From Talinum fruticosum (lineage: Eukaryota > Streptophyta > Magnoliopsida > Caryophyllales > Talinaceae): DNA of 64,000 nt. A program made the position numbers and the translations under genes. Shown here piece after piece: positions 1 to 13,079 of the stretch (its first letter is position 1; every line of letters starts with the position of its first letter). The notes under the pieces were generated by a model. It searched no databases. It saw nothing but the letters and a program-made list of their open reading frames with translations, and was not told where the DNA came from. The DNA is taken from assembly GCA_021018815.1 (NCBI GenBank), contig JAITYX010000007.1:8557001-8621000 (forward strand), given 5' to 3'.

Positions 1-892
1 ACCCAACTGTGGTGGTTACACTCTCAGTCTCCATTAGAGACCCACTATCCTCTATCACTGCTCCTACATTATTACAATTAACATTATTTCTGTTATCACT
101 ACTCCCCTTGATCCTCTCAATAATCCCAATGTCAACAACTACATCATCATTATTATCAACCAATTTTAACCTAGCAAGCCCAAAATCCCCAATCTTAGCG
201 CAAAAATTAGTATCCAACAGGATATTACTAGGCTTAATATCACCATGAATTACCGGAGGATCGCAGTGGTGGTGGAGAAACGCCAATCCTCGAGCGACTT
301 GGACGGCGATTCGAAATCGATTGCTCCATTCCATCAATTCCTCGCATTTCCGGTGCAACAAACAATCCTGCAAATTTCCATTGGACATGAGCTCGTAGAC
401 GAGGCACATACGGCGCCGACTTCGAGACGAAGCGAACCCTAGGAGCTTCACGACTCTGTCGGAGTGAAGCATCTTCTCTGCCAGGAGAACCTCGTTGTGG
501 AACTCGCGCTCGCCTTGGAGTGAGCCGGAATCCATTACTTTCACGGCGACAGGGACTCGGCGGTTGGAGGCCATGATTAGGGTTCCGGAGAAGACGGCGC
601 CGAAGCCGCCTTGGCCGAGGCGGCGGGAGGGAGAGAATGACGCGGTGGCGCGGCGGAGGGCGGAGTAGGAGAAGCGGCGAGGGAGGTCGGAGGAGGGAGG
701 AGAGGCGAGTTTCCGGCGGTAGAGGAGGTGGAAGAGGCGGCGCCAGATGAAGAGGAGGAGGAGGAGGAGACAGAGAGTGACGGTTGCGGCAGTGAGAGGA
801 GGGAGGAGGTGGTAAGCTAGGACGTGGTGGTGGTGGTGGTGAGGAGGCGGAAGATTGGGCGGAGGCGGCGGCGGTGGTAGAAAGGCAGACAT
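1..892 (-). CDS. receptor-like serine/threonine protein kinase, 5' part (partial)
   Basis: The gene starts at the ATG at 892-890 and is open through the left edge (about 297 codons, one uninterrupted frame). The protein begins with a proline run and a run of six His (residues about 6-23), followed by a hydrophobic Leu-rich membrane segment (about 30-52) and a basic stretch. The kinase domain then starts: glycine loop LGQGGFGAVFSG (about residue 92), ATP-binding lysine in VPVAVKVMD, catalytic loop HGDIKPSN (around position 235), and DFGLARLK. The order short extracellular or proline segment, TM, kinase without an ectodomain fits the At2g45590/At4g25390/At5g51770 group of plant RLKs (from memory). 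A kinase of this group sits next to AHG1 in Arabidopsis, which supports the call. Ser/Thr phosphorylation at the plasma membrane is inferred; the substrate is unknown. The 3' half is outside the window. Confidence 0.9.
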   Translation of the reverse strand, partial: MSAFLPPPPPPPNLPPPHHHHHHVLAYHLLPPLTAATVTLCLLLLLLFIWRRLFHLLYRRKLASPPSSDLPRRFSYSALRRATASFSPSRRLGQGGFGAVFSGTLIMASNRRVPVAVKVMDSGSLQGEREFHNEVLLAEKMLHSDRVVKLLGFASSRSRRRMCLVYELMSNGNLQDCLLHRKCEELMEWSNRFRIAVQVARGLAFLHHHCDPPVIHGDIKPSNILLDTNFCAKIGDFGLARLKLVDNNDDVVVDIGIIERIKGSSDNRNNVNCNNVGAVIEDSGSLMETESVTTTVG

Positions 893-1320
893 GATCTATG
901 TAGGAGAGAGAAAAGGAGTGAAAATTTGAAATGAAGTTGATTCGTAAAAGTAAAGATCAAAGCTTCTCAGGACAATCAAAAGACATGACAACAAGAAGAA
1001 GAAGATGACAAAATTCAGAGAATCAAATTGTGTGTCCAGAAGAAGAGGAGAATGGAGAGACTACAGAGCACAGTGGAGAGAGAGAGAAGAAGAAGAAGAA
1101 GAAGAAGAAAGCAAAAGCAGTTGGTTTGGTAGCTCAAGCTCAAGCTCATCCCGCGCTCCTTCTTTTCTTTCTCTCTCACTCTCACTCTCGCTGCCGCTTT
1201 TTCTTTTTCCTTTTTCTTCTTTTTCAGTTTTTCCCTCCTCCCCACTTTTTGTTTTTTTCCTTTTCTCTTTTTTCGCCTTTATTATTAATTCTTCTAATCT
1301 TCTGCTAATAATCAACGCAA
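893..1320 (-). promoter_or_regulatory. purine/pyrimidine-rich leader upstream of the kinase
   Basis: This stretch directly upstream of the kinase ATG contains a GA-rich run (about 1075-1130, GAGAGA and GAAGAA repeats on +) followed by a CT-rich tract (about 1150-1270). On the minus strand, CT- or GA-rich DNA just before an ATG is typical of plant 5' leaders and core promoters. The overlapping open frames in both orientations are low-complexity products of this repeat, not genes. No clear TATA box could be assigned. Confidence 0.4.
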
Positions 1321-2813
1321 GAATGTGTTATTTCGAGGGGAATATAGATTTAGTACAAGTACTACACTAGACACAACCATACCACACCAATCTCGATATA
1401 ATTTTTATATAGTAAAGGAAATCTATTCGTAATAAAATAAATATAATGTTTAATCAGTAGAAAGTTACATATTTTTAAAAATTTTGAGAATGATTATATT
1501 TATTAAATAATAAATTAATTAGATTTTTAAATTTTTTAAAAAAGAATTCTAAATATTGTTAACAAACATTCAATGATTGTGTGTACAAATAAATAGTACT
1601 ATTTAGAGAACTTATTACTTATTATGAATGTTATGGCTATTGCTATCATCCATTGTTCACAATGGGACCATAATATTAGGGTAATTAAATTCAATTACAT
1701 ATTTAATGAGGCAACTTTAGTTGGCTTATTATGACATTTAGATAGAGTGGAACTTAATTAAATAATTATGTTATTGTTAACAATGATAATCATTATATTC
1801 ATGCAATTAATGCAAATTACTTTGATTTGATTCCTCTCCTCAAAATAAAAGAAATAATAATTCTAACTATAATAATTCATTCCTTTTTTTTTTTGTCCTA
1901 TATTTCAAGAATACTACAAAGTATTTCCAAAAAAAAATGAAAAATATTTTTAAAAACTTGAGCAGAGGGCAAAAGGGAGATGAAATTACAAAGGTAGAAG
2001 AAGGAATTGGGAGCAATCACGGGAGCAAAGGAAGAAAGCCAAGTGTCTATAAATGTAAAAATATGGAGTTAAGTGGGATTCGGTGTGGAGTTGGTATCAT
2101 TTGTTGTTTGGTTGCTCCAATTTTTTGCTTTCAAATTTTGATTCTATTCCTTCATTTTGTGGTTCCACCACCACATGCTATTTGCAAACAACCAAACAAG
2201 GCACACCCTATTTTGTTTTTCTTCGTTTGGTTTGACAATTCTCTCTCTTTTGAATCCACTTTGCCAACTAACACAAACCCAGTTTTCTCTTCTCTCCAAG
2301 TCAAAAAGGGACAACTTATTCTCCACTGTTGCAAACAAAACACGGTACCCTAATTCTCTAAGGCTTCATTTTTTTTCTTTTCAAATCCATTTATTTTTAT
2401 AAAATAATTGGGTTTGAAATTCAGCAATGTTGTGTTTGACAGGGTAAATATTTGCCGCTTATTTCTTTTCATTATTTTAAATAGTATTTTATCAAATTCG
2501 ACGTACCTCAAAATTTATCTCCCATATATATATTTAAATAAATAAGAGGTCTTCATTCTTCTAGAAAAGTACTTCACTTCCATTCACAAGCAAAAACACA
2601 TGTGCATGTGTGCACATACGTTAAAAAAAAAAATTGCTAATTATTCTTCTGACGTACAGAATTTGACTTTCAAAATTTACTTATTTCTAAATAATGAAAA
2701 ACTCAACCTTACCTTTCCTTTCTAAGAACAATACAAATGAATTACGTCAAACTTCCATAACCCTAATTGCTTTCAACTTTTAAGATGAAACATTTCCTTA
2801 GTGGAAAATTAGG

Positions 2814-2873
<60 letters not shown>

Positions 2874-4242
2874 GGAAAATCAGTTAGTGGGAAATTAGAG
2901 TGGAATATAGCCCCCAAAAAACAAAAGGTACCATGCACTTAGTTGAAAAATTATGTAAAATATTAAAGGGAATGAAGGTAGTCCTATTTATATTCAGATT
3001 CAGTATGGTAATGGTTTTATAGTATTTGATTTGCAAGGGTGTGTCCAAGCTAAGCTCCACCAAAATTTGGTAGGTGCCCCAAAGAGAGCCCAGTTAATGC
3101 ATTATGATTCATGTGTTTGAATGCGGATAATGTTTCTGTTAATAAATTAGGGTGTTATATCATTGTCATGTCATCTTCTCAGTAATTAATAGGGAGATGG
3201 AGAGTGGAAAAGACTTGTGTACCTCACCATTATGAGGCTCATAATCCACCCCCTCTTCTAAACTTAACACCCCTTGATGCAAGTCACTCATAGGCTCTTG
3301 GCTATAGGTTGTTCCACTGCACTCTTTAACCTTTTTTCATTATTTTCTGGGGTCAGGTAGAGGGGGCAAAGGGGTATAAAACGATATGAGTAGGACTGGA
3401 TCATGATCTCCATTGCCTTTGTCGAAAGACATTATCAGTTGGGCTAGATGACATCCACTGATAAACTTTGTTGTGTACTTTACTAATACAAACATTCCAA
3501 ATGTACAAACACTTCCATGAAGAAAACAGCAAACACACTCACTCACTCAAACCCTAACAGAAGAAAACAGCACTTTCATCAATTGATGAATATGTCCTCC
3601 GATAATCTCCAGCCAAACCTAAAAACCTACTTACAAGACTGCCTACAAAAGCTAAGGGTTTAAGCTCAGGCTTGGCTCAGACACTAGGACCTTTAACGGT
3701 TAAACCTGCAGGATCGAAACAGGCCCTAAAAAGAAATTTACCACAAAAGGGGAAGCTCGTAATTTACAAATATAAAAAGGGAAACCGATAACTTTTATAA
3801 TCTCAACCAGAAAGAACTGCAACCGGAATAGTACACCATGCTTCCGGAACAATGTCGGTGGGAGCAAGGTCTGATGAACACATGAACCGCTGCAAACTTC
3901 AAGTGAACCTGTAATCATGGGATTAAGGTATTACAAAATCATTCATTGGAACAATTTGACTAGGTGTTATGTAGCTCCTTTTCATTTTTTTCTTTTTTGG
4001 CCCCACCGGAGAGAGGGGGGCACAAAGACTTTACCTGCTAAACTAGCTCACACCCACGACCACTTATAATGCATGTTATAGAGAAATAAATAATGCATCA
4101 AGGTCAATAATCATGATGTGAACAACACATGGCAGGGCCATAAACTTATCAGCCATTAAGAATAAAGAAAGGTACTGGAAAATGAACTAACCAAAGCCTG
4201 TGAGCATAGCCACAACCATAAAATGAACCAGCATCACCAGTG
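1321..4242. other. intergenic, AT-rich; (TA)n tract at 2821-2868
   Basis: I see no supportable gene in this 2.9 kb. It is AT-rich with several short frames that lack homology or codon structure. A perfect (TA)n microsatellite of about 48 bp occupies 2821-2868. The last 0.9 kb (3340-4242) lies downstream of the GT64 stop codon at 4243 and may include its 3' UTR; no polyadenylation site was assigned. Confidence 0.6.
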
Positions 4243-7200
4243 TTACCAGAACCATTCATTCCTTGCATCTACACCTTTCACATTGGTTGAAACAAGAGGG
4301 AGGGTACCGTAAAGAGAAGCAAAATCATTCAGACATTTCTGTCTCTTGGTACTGTGGTCTTTCAAGCTACTTATTCCAGATGATCCAATCTCATGTATTT
4401 TCCCTGAAACAGCAATAGAACGATAAAACAAAGGATTTAAGTTCATTCCAAGATAATGGACCTGAAAGCTATATGCAAATATTTGATATTGGATAATACT
4501 GAACTGTAAATCAGATGGCTCACTGAACTAATTTTGTGCTCCTTATTTATTGTGATGTCTGTATTTCCAAGCATGGCTCTAATGAAACCACCATTCTGAA
4601 ATTACAAAAGTGAGGTTGAAAACATTTGAATCCCCTCCCTTTATCCTGTCCATGTAGTAGTCACATAGAAGGCCCTGGGGTAATATGGTAAGTATGGCAT
4701 GTTTTCATACACACTAATGTTCTGCCCGAAGTACAAAAACAAGGAGTTAAGCACCATAAAAGTCATCCCGCATGCAACCAGTCACAATTTTATTTGTTCA
4801 AAACTCAAGAAAATGGTGAGAGTCCAATGCTAGGCTTGAATGTCATAGCATATTCCTGTAGTCCTCAGTACCAATCAATACTCTGAGGCAAATCATGTAT
4901 AATAACTGCATACCACAAACCCACAAGATCATGTGGCAAGAGGAACTCCCTGTATTTAAACAAACATCATTTTCCCCTCTTTTGACAAAAAGGACAAAAA
5001 CAGCAGGGGAGGTGGAAGAATTAGCTTTGAAAACATAGAAAATACGTTGAACATTGTAATCTCTGCTTCAGAAATCCAGTAATACAATTTCTAGTATCTG
5101 ATGAATTGTAACAAAGCAGCACTTACCCTTGACCCAAATAGGAGGAGCACCAGTGGCATTGGCAACAAGCAGGGACATTGCAATATCTTCGCAATTTCTG
5201 CAACAGGAAAAGAACTGAAGTATGAAGGCTCAAACAACAGAATAAATCAATTGGAAAAAAGAAAGGGAAATGAAAAGTTATCATCCAGACCTTTCTTTTG
5301 TAACGTAGTCATGGATGGATGCTGGCATCTCATTGGTATACATGTCAAGGTATCTCCGATGAAAAAATGCCGCTTTGGACAGAACCATACTGTAAGTTCC
5401 CATCCACCAAACAGACCACCATCCTCCGTATTCATAATACGTTCTCCCATGTCTCTGTAACAAAGAAAGATGAATAGTGAGAACCAAAATAGAGTTAAGG
5501 CCAAAATCTTCCGCACCACATTTGGTGTTACTACATGTTTGATACTTGTAATAAAATTTGACAAACCCAATCACTGATTAATTATTTGTCCTTGAGATAT
5601 TTTAAATTTTTTGGTGTTAGAAACTTAATAAGCCAGTAATACCCAAATAAAACCCATGGACCTGAAGACCCTATGGATTTGGGCACAAGTCTCGTTCTCC
5701 AAATTCAATGGCTACTGAATGGGGTTATGACTACAATGGGCAGAAAATTGGTATGCAAATGGATTTTACTTGCCCGCCCCAAATCAGTCCCATTGCCTTC
5801 CCTAGGTGTTGATGAAGTCAGCTTGGTTATTAAAATTGTCCAAGAGAATATTTGGCATGCAACAGGAAGTTCTGAAAGTAGAGTCCTGGGAGCCTCCTGG
5901 GAATTGAACCCCCACCCCAAAAAAAAAAGAGCCTATCATACATAATTTCTTGAATTCTGGCATATGCCTTGAAGAACTAACCAGATTAATGTCCTGTTGA
6001 CGAAACAGTTATGGTTATTTAAATTGTCTTAAGTAAAATATTTGGAACACGATAAGAAGTTTTGAAAGTAAGAGTCCTAACAGCCTCCTGAGACTTCCGA
6101 AAATAAAGCCCGTCATACAGAAGAAGCATAATCGGATGAATGTTCTGTGATAATTTCACTATCTTCTTTGTTTCCTTTATTGAGCTAATTGATCCAATTA
6201 GTTTAACTTAACCATTCAACTAAAAAGAAAAAAAATTCAAGTACTTGGTTGATGTAGGTCAACTTACATCCTAAATTTCAGCAGCACAAAAGAATATAGT
6301 AATCTGAACTTTTTAAAAGTACTAATAATGAAAACAACAGATTTACCTTCTCACCCTGCCAATGCATGCGAGGAACAAACCCTACCATCGTTGATGGAGC
6401 AGTTTGCCACACAGTGAAAGCATAGTCTAGTGAATCACAAGGAACAATAACATCATCATCAACCGAGAAGATTGCATCAGTCCTCAAGTCCTGAATTGGT
6501 TTAAACCTATTATTCAAATTATCTTCCTTATTGATATCGAACTTAAAATTTGGTTTATGGGCTTTTGACTTTGACATCACAATGTTGTTAAGATAAGCCT
6601 TCAGACTATCAGAGGGAGGATCACTTTCACTCCACACCACATGTATAGCATCTGCCCTGTGGCATGAAGCATAATGTGCAACGGATTTCTTTAAAGAGAA
6701 TTGCGCTTCCACGTGTTGATGAGTATTGTGTATCCACCTCTGCCGAGGAAAAAGGCAGAAGAAAACAATTAGCTATCTCAGAATGGAATTTGCTTCAGCG
6801 TTTAATTCTTCTGCATGTAGTTCCATAACTCCCTATGACAGAATACAATACTTCACAACAAAAAAGAGTGAAAGCGGAATTTTAGCATTGAAGGCAAAGG
6901 TAACGGCATTTGCACCAATCCCACAAAGCACACAGAAAAAAGCGGCTGCAGAACTTGAAAAATAAACAATAGATCCTATCCAGCTAAGTATGACAGCATG
7001 CAAATACTTCACCAAGTACTTATTAATCTTAGGCAACCACCACCTTTACATATGCGATTCTCCATTAACTTTTACCACAATAAGGTCTTACTCTAAAATC
7101 CTAAATGGTCACTTCAAAAACCTTTATAGTGCATGCATTAAGCCACAAATCAGCCTTGATTCAGTTCCATCCCCACTTTAAAAAAATAAAAAATAAAAAA

Positions 7201-8050
7201 AACAACCCCTCAAACCAAGCATAGTTCTAGAATTTACACGTCTCCTTAAAGCTCACCTCCAAATCCCAAAGTGACTGTAATTAGGAAAACCTTGAATTTA
7301 TTTTTTTATTTTTTAGGAAAAAATATCTTCTTATTCTGGATATCACAATATCAAAAACTCCTGGAACTCAATATTTCCAATGAACTCTAAGGAATGATGA
7401 TTGAAATTCCTAAACAAGAACAAACCCATAATTTGGCAATAATTACGTCAACGAACATTTTTTAATTCACTACAATTGCATATTAAGAAACAAATAGAGA
7501 TCAGAGTTGGGAACTCGATGCTAATGCTAAGCTGACAGCATCTTCTATCCTCCAATTACACAGCAAATTCACAATTCAGCACAGATAGAAACAAACATTT
7601 TCTAATTTACTATAATTGCATATTAAGAAATAAATAGAGATCAGAGTTGGGAACTCAAGTCTAATGCTAAGCTGACAGCACCTTCTATCCTCCAATTACT
7701 CAGCAAATTCACAATTCAGCACAGATCAAACTTCAATCTCACAATTTACAAAAGTCAAATCCCACATAATCGAGAGAGAGATATATATACCTAGAAGGAG
7801 AGAAGACGGAGGAGGGAGAATGAAGGTTCCAGGCCATGAGATGGTCAATTCGGGAAGTGAAGAAGATGAGGCCGCAAAATGCACAGAAGACGAGGAGGAG
7901 GAGCCTGAGCTTGGCGACTTGGCGGAGGCGGCTGAGAAAGAGGAACCGGCTGTTGAAAGGGCCGCGGTTGGCGGCCTTCTCCTTCGCCGGGGAGTAGAAT
8001 CCGCCGTTGCTTTCGCCGTCGCGAATAGCAATTAGGTTTAGCGTCGACAT
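4243..8050 (-). CDS. GT64 family glycosyltransferase (EXTL2-like, plant GIPC/exostosin-type)
   Basis: Five exons: 8050-7791, 6739-6347, 5454-5291, 5197-5127, 4403-4243, all with GT-AG junctions and consistent phase; about 349 residues, the usual length for small plant GT64 enzymes. It is type II: a cytosolic tail, one TM segment (LRLLLLVFCAFCGLIFF, about residues 50-66), then a lumenal catalytic domain. Exon 2 carries GGYTILINTWKRN and the metal-binding SVDDD motif (about 178-183). Exons 3-5 carry YGGWWSVWWMGTYSMVLSKA, a conserved NCEDIAMSLLVANATG block, and the C-terminal LVSTNVKGVDARNEWFW. Plant GT64 proteins add sugars to glycosylinositol phosphorylceramides or related acceptors in the Golgi; the donor cannot be told from sequence. 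The frame is broken once near 6690-6697, directly after TWKRNS, and is restored by one base in the T/A run (see findings). Intron 1 carries a 140-bp tandem duplication. Confidence 0.88.
7455..7730. repeat. two-copy tandem duplication, period 140 bp, in GT64 intron 1
   Basis: The segment around 7455-7590 is repeated with few changes at 7595-7730; for example the shared GATCAGAGTTGGGAACTC occurs at about 7499 and again 140 bp downstream. It lies within intron 1, next to the exon 1 donor at 7790, and does not touch coding sequence. A recent local duplication is the simplest reading. Confidence 0.85.
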
Positions 8051-8944
8051 TTTCCGACCAAAACCCCTTCCACGCCCGGGGTTTTGATCTCAATATTTCT
8101 GATGCTACAATCGCGATCCACCAGATTAAGAAACAAACTATCTTCTTTCCTTCTTTCTTTTTTTTCTCTCTGTTTATTTTTAAATCAGCTAACCAACAAC
8201 GAATTTTAAACCACCCTCCAAAAACCAACAACAAAAAAGAAACTCATAAATTTGCCTCCAATCTTTTTTTTCTCAATGGATAAAGAGTATAAATAATTCA
8301 ACTCCACATTTGATTTATGAACGTTTGAATAAATTAGATCAAAAATATAATTTAGTTTCCCTCAAGTAAATTTTACGAGTGAACTCAAATTATTAGTAAT
8401 GAATAAAAAGGAAAAATTTAAAACAGTAGAAAAAATAATGACATATATATTGTAATTGATGCTTGTATATTTTGAGTGTTTTTTTCCCAAGAAAAGGAAT
8501 TGCCCTTTTCGAAAATACGAAAGAATTTTAGGCAGGTAAAAAGACAAAAGAATAAGTAGAGAATTTTTATAAGCGGACTCTATAATATTAAATTTGTAGA
8601 AAGATCAACTTGTTAGTAATGATTTCGCTGTGATCTTCTAAATTTGTATAAAGATCGATTTGTTAGTAATGATTTCATTGTGATCGAAAGCACGGCCAAA
8701 TTTCCGATTTACTTTGCAGATGAGTGCATTGAAGCTATTACCGATAATAGATTTCAGTTATCCAAATAGATCAAATACTAGAAATTCACAACAATACCAG
8801 AATGGCTATGAGAACTTAATATCAAACCACAATCTCCCCCGCCAGCCCATCTTTCTTCTTCTAAATGGATCACACTATGCCAACTCATCGAACTTCCATG
8901 CTCCTTTTCCAAAACCAAACTCCTCGAACACCAACTATTAAAGC

Positions 8945-9091
8945 AAGATTAGGATCTATTCATTTTAACTGTTAAAACTAGCATTTATAGCGTTTATATC
9001 GGTTATGAGACTGTTATAATTAACGGTTATAGATGTTATGAGCTGCTATAGCGATTATGAACTCGTTATAATAATATTAATAATTTTTTTC

Positions 9092-9141
<50 letters not shown>

Positions 9142-9228
9142 CTGAGTAGTTGTTATAGCATTTATAACTAGCGGTTATAAATGATTATGAGCGGTTATTA
9201 ACGCTAATTTGAACATACTCTTACCCTT
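8945..9228. mobile_element. MITE-like inverted-repeat element with (TAA)n core
   Basis: Imperfect terminal inverted repeats start AGGATCTATTCATTTTAAC on the left (about 8950) and read AGAGTATGTTCAAATTAGC on the minus strand from the right end (about 9225). Many internal GGTTATAA/TTATAACC motifs repeat in both orientations. A (TAA)n microsatellite occupies 9093-9141 at the centre. There is no coding capacity. It is most likely a short non-autonomous DNA transposon (hAT-like ends), but I could not fix target-site duplications. Confidence 0.5.
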
Positions 9229-9496
9229 GTTTAGTTCTTAAACCATCTGCAACTATGACGCCCTTCTTTTGGGTTGTATGAGATTCTTCATATACAAAAA
9301 TGCACAACCAACTTCATTCATGATGTACCAGTGAAAAGAAACTGAACTGAGATTATACAAAACTTCATACAGAGGAAAACAAAGCGTCATTTTCACGAAG
9401 TTTCCCAATTGAAATGCTCATCCAATGCCAAAAAGCTTGAACTCTACAGAGGCCTACTCTTTCCGAAAATCAAACTAAGTTTTCAATCAGCTTTTC

Positions 9497-12400
9497 TTAA
9501 ATTCTCTCAATGGGACAATAGTAGGTGTATATCCAAGATTGTGCTCTCTGGTTACCCGTGTTCCCCCTAAATGTACCTTTTTTAACATTTGTACGATGGA
9601 CTCTCTCTCTATCTACCACTTTTAGATCAACGACAATCACGCTTATGTTATCAGCGCTTTCACGACCCAAGGCAAGACGGGTGAGAAGGGCAGCTGCGAG
9701 GGCGCTTTGAGAAGGGTACAGTGAGTTTGGTCCTTCATCATCCATCTCTTCAGTATTAGTTAAATCTTCTCCTGGTTCTCGAAGACACTCACAGGCTACC
9801 TTGCAAGCCATTTCGCTTGACATTACATCCCACAAGCCGTCACTTGCTAGGATCAAACATTCGTCTTCTGGGTCTCTTCTTGTGATGGTGATCTCGGGTT
9901 CTGATATCACCAGGGGCTTCAGAAACTTGTCTCCTGCTCAGCACATGGCCAAAGAGGATAAATGAACGAAAAAAACAGAATGCCTTCATCGATGCAGGTG
10001 AAGAAAGCAGTACAAGAAATCTTAAAAGGTACACCAGCACTATCGTTAGTGTTTAACATTAAAATTTAAAATCACCTAATAATGTTTCAAATTTTCAACC
10101 AAAACAAGGGCAGAAAACATGCAAAAGTTGTTGATAACAAATTGAAAATATTCTGTCAGTCACACTGTCACACATTTCAAAACCAAAATTTAGCATCTGC
10201 TAGATGTAGGAATGTAGCATGATAACGAACTGGAACAACACTCTAACCTGAAAATACCTCAAATAATCGACAAAAGGCCCAAAATAACTCAGGAAACACC
10301 AAGTAAATCAGCCACACAGATACACTTGACTAAAAGGCCTGCTATTGAGGGATATGACCTCAGTAGTTGTGGACTTCACAAAAGATATCCAGGTATATCA
10401 TGAAGTATAATAAAGTAAGATCAGCCATAAGACACTACTTTAAATGAAATGAGAATTGTGCCAATCAAACTAATAATTTGTCAAAAAAAAAAAAAAAAGG
10501 AGTTCACTGGAGGGGCATTCGGCATTCCTTGGCTGACAGATGTTTAAGTCTTTTAACCTCAGATAAATATTCTTAGGTACGAACTGTTGTAAAGACCATG
10601 GCTATCATCCACAAATGAGGATTATTGAGTGAATAAAATCAGAACAGTCCCAGACAAGAAGTAAAAATCACGGTAGCATGGGTCAAATGGACATAACCAA
10701 ATGCGCATCATGTTGACATATTAAGCCATAACTCAACTGTCATCTACAGTAAAACAATTCATTGTCAAACGAACAAAGTTTACCAATAGCACGGGACATT
10801 GCAAGAATTCCTTGAACACGTGCTCCTTTCAGAAATATGACACGTCCTCCAGCAGCTTCAATCCTAGCAAGTTCATCAGGTCTATCTGGCTGCTAAACAG
10901 AGCAAGTATTCGTTAATATTTTCAACACACTAATAAACGAGTAACTTAAAAGATGGTACAGCAACACAGAAAATCTAATTCTCTCAATATTAATATAAAC
11001 TTTATCAGGTGATAAAACTATTTTGTTTGTAACTTGTCCTACCTTAATTCTAGTATAAGGTACAGTTCATACTTACTATGCTAAATTTACATAGAAAGTG
11101 GGATTTCTCCCAGCATTTGATAAATATTGACAGTTACACTGTGCCACTATGGTACAATACTTCTCAAAGTCAATATGATCATGACATCTAAGATATACTA
11201 GAACGATTTTTTGACGATATTACTTCAAAGAAGCTTTTGGAAGCTTAAGAGACAGGAAGTACAGGAAGAAGTACAAGACATTTGAATTAGAAAAGAAGAC
11301 AAGAAGGATCAGGAACTTGAACAGACAGAAAAAGATCAGCCTGAATGAGAATATAATGGTGTTGGTCTGATGTATAGCTAAGAAGGTTTCATCCATCAAT
11401 TTCTAAGGAAAAAGAGAAATAGTCCGGGGTGAACAGGAGGAAACATGCTAACAGTGGGAGTGGGTACTTCTTGATCAGGTTTCATCCAGCTTTCTTAGGT
11501 TCCTGACTTCATATGCAGCTTGAAGGGAAAACAAATGATAACCTCCCCGCCCCCATGATCTCATCAGCCTGTATTTGTGTTTAAGAAACAAGAAGGCTTC
11601 CATACTCTTAACAGGAAGAGCTTTGAAAGAGCTTCATTTATTTCACTTGTTTCTTAGGATCACCAACAATATGCAATCTAGCTAATGTTCCAGTACTCTT
11701 TCCCGTCCCCAACCCAACAAGGTTGACCAAGAACAATCCCAAGTGAACTTGCTCTTAGAAGTAGCCATGGAAATATTTAGAATTCCCAAAGGATTGCAGC
11801 GATATTTCCCATCGCTATAGAGCTCTTAAAACTGTGGTAATATTACGATATTATTAAGTAAAAACACGCCAATGAGGTCTTAACCTAACAACTGAGATTG
11901 AAGTAGCGCAGGTGCCCTTGACTCCAGGTTTCGGTTTCCCATCCCTCTTTCGCATATAGTAATTGTGTTGTACTAGTCTTTGCGGCGGGGACGGAGAATA
12001 GGAACAAATAAGAACAGAGATCAGAAACATCTGTAAGTGGGGTATGGCAATCATAGTACATTGTGAGAGATTCTTCTGAAATGAATAAACAAATGCCAAA
12101 TCACATCTCACACATGGGTAACATAAAAGAAATATGAACACAAATAGTATTCAACAGAAACAGAATTATCACAAAAGTACATTCAACCAATCATTCAAAC
12201 TCAAAGAACACAAGTTAGAGCCAAAAAGAGGAGGGGATGAGGATCAAAAATCATTACTTTATGACTTTGTACTGTAATTAGACAAAAGTTCAGAGCTTAA
12301 GTATTTATTTTAGACAAAAAGGAAGAAGACAAAGAAAAACCTTGTGATCAAGAGAAAGGGGAAGGTCTGGCGGCCACGGTAGAGGACAGCTCTTGAGTCG

Positions 12401-13079
12401 CCGCAGTTGGCGACGACGATGTGATTCGGCGTAACGACAGCGACGGTGGCGGTGGAGCCGCCGAGCGCCACCGCGAATGGGTGGCAACCGCAGCCGTAGC
12501 CGACGGCGCCACAGGCGCAAGTGGTCATTGCCATCTCGTCCATCCTCTCGAACGCCCTCCTCAAGGCCATCCTCCACCCCTGCTCCTCTCCCACTCCAAC
12601 TGGCAGTCCCCCATTTTCTCTCTCCTCTGAAAACCCTACGCGCATCAGCTCTTCCTGCAACAACACGTGCAGCCTCTCCCTGCACAGCGCCGCCACCTAC
12701 GGACGCGCTTAAACGTCACGCTCTTAATTATTATTTTAAAAAAGATTAATTAAGAAGCAAGAAAGGAAAAAAGCGGAAGAATGTACGGTACGTGGGGCCC
12801 GCCGTGTCCATCGTAGACGGCGAAGAAATGCACCGGTAACCGGGAAGAGATCTCGGGCCGGCAGAGGCCGGTACATACGCAAACTGCGTCTTCCATCTCT
12901 CTCATCCTTCCCGCCACCGACATCATTCCGAACTCCGGCGAGGCAAGCTCCGACGAAAGACCAAGGCGGAGCCTCCGCCGCCTGTCCTCGATCCTCCGCT
13001 TCCGCCTCTCCCGGCACTTTTCCGGAGTATCAAAGACCTCGTCGGAGGAGGTCGTCGTGCTGCGCTGAGTATCCCCCAT
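9497..13079 (-). CDS. AHG1: clade A protein phosphatase 2C, AHG1-like
   Basis: Four exons: 13079-12792, 12696-12341, 10889-10784, 9933-9497; about 395 residues. PP2C motifs are in order: an Arg-rich N-terminus with [23 protein letters not shown] (about 84-95), [66 protein letters not shown] and [12 protein letters not shown]. The segment [12 protein letters not shown] and the C-rich stretch after it are typical of AHG1 rather than of ABI1/HAB1/PP2CA. Clade A PP2Cs dephosphorylate SnRK2 kinases and repress ABA signalling; AHG1 acts mainly in seeds with DOG1 (family knowledge). The position of the Trp lock in ABI1/HAB1 is Leu here (about residue 235), as expected for a PYL-insensitive AHG1-type enzyme. 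One frame break lies at about 12366-12376 in exon 2 and is repaired by one C. It sits next to an SBT1.3-like gene, as in Arabidopsis. Confidence 0.92.

Noticed and set aside
1005..1370. Overlapping open frames in four frames around the GA/CT-rich tract
   Set aside because: Low-complexity translation (Glu/Lys, Ser/Leu, Phe runs) of a simple repeat upstream of the kinase; no domain.
1937..2353. Plus-strand 138-codon frame as a gene
   Set aside because: No recognisable domain, AT-biased composition, and several overlapping frames on the other strand of equal quality.
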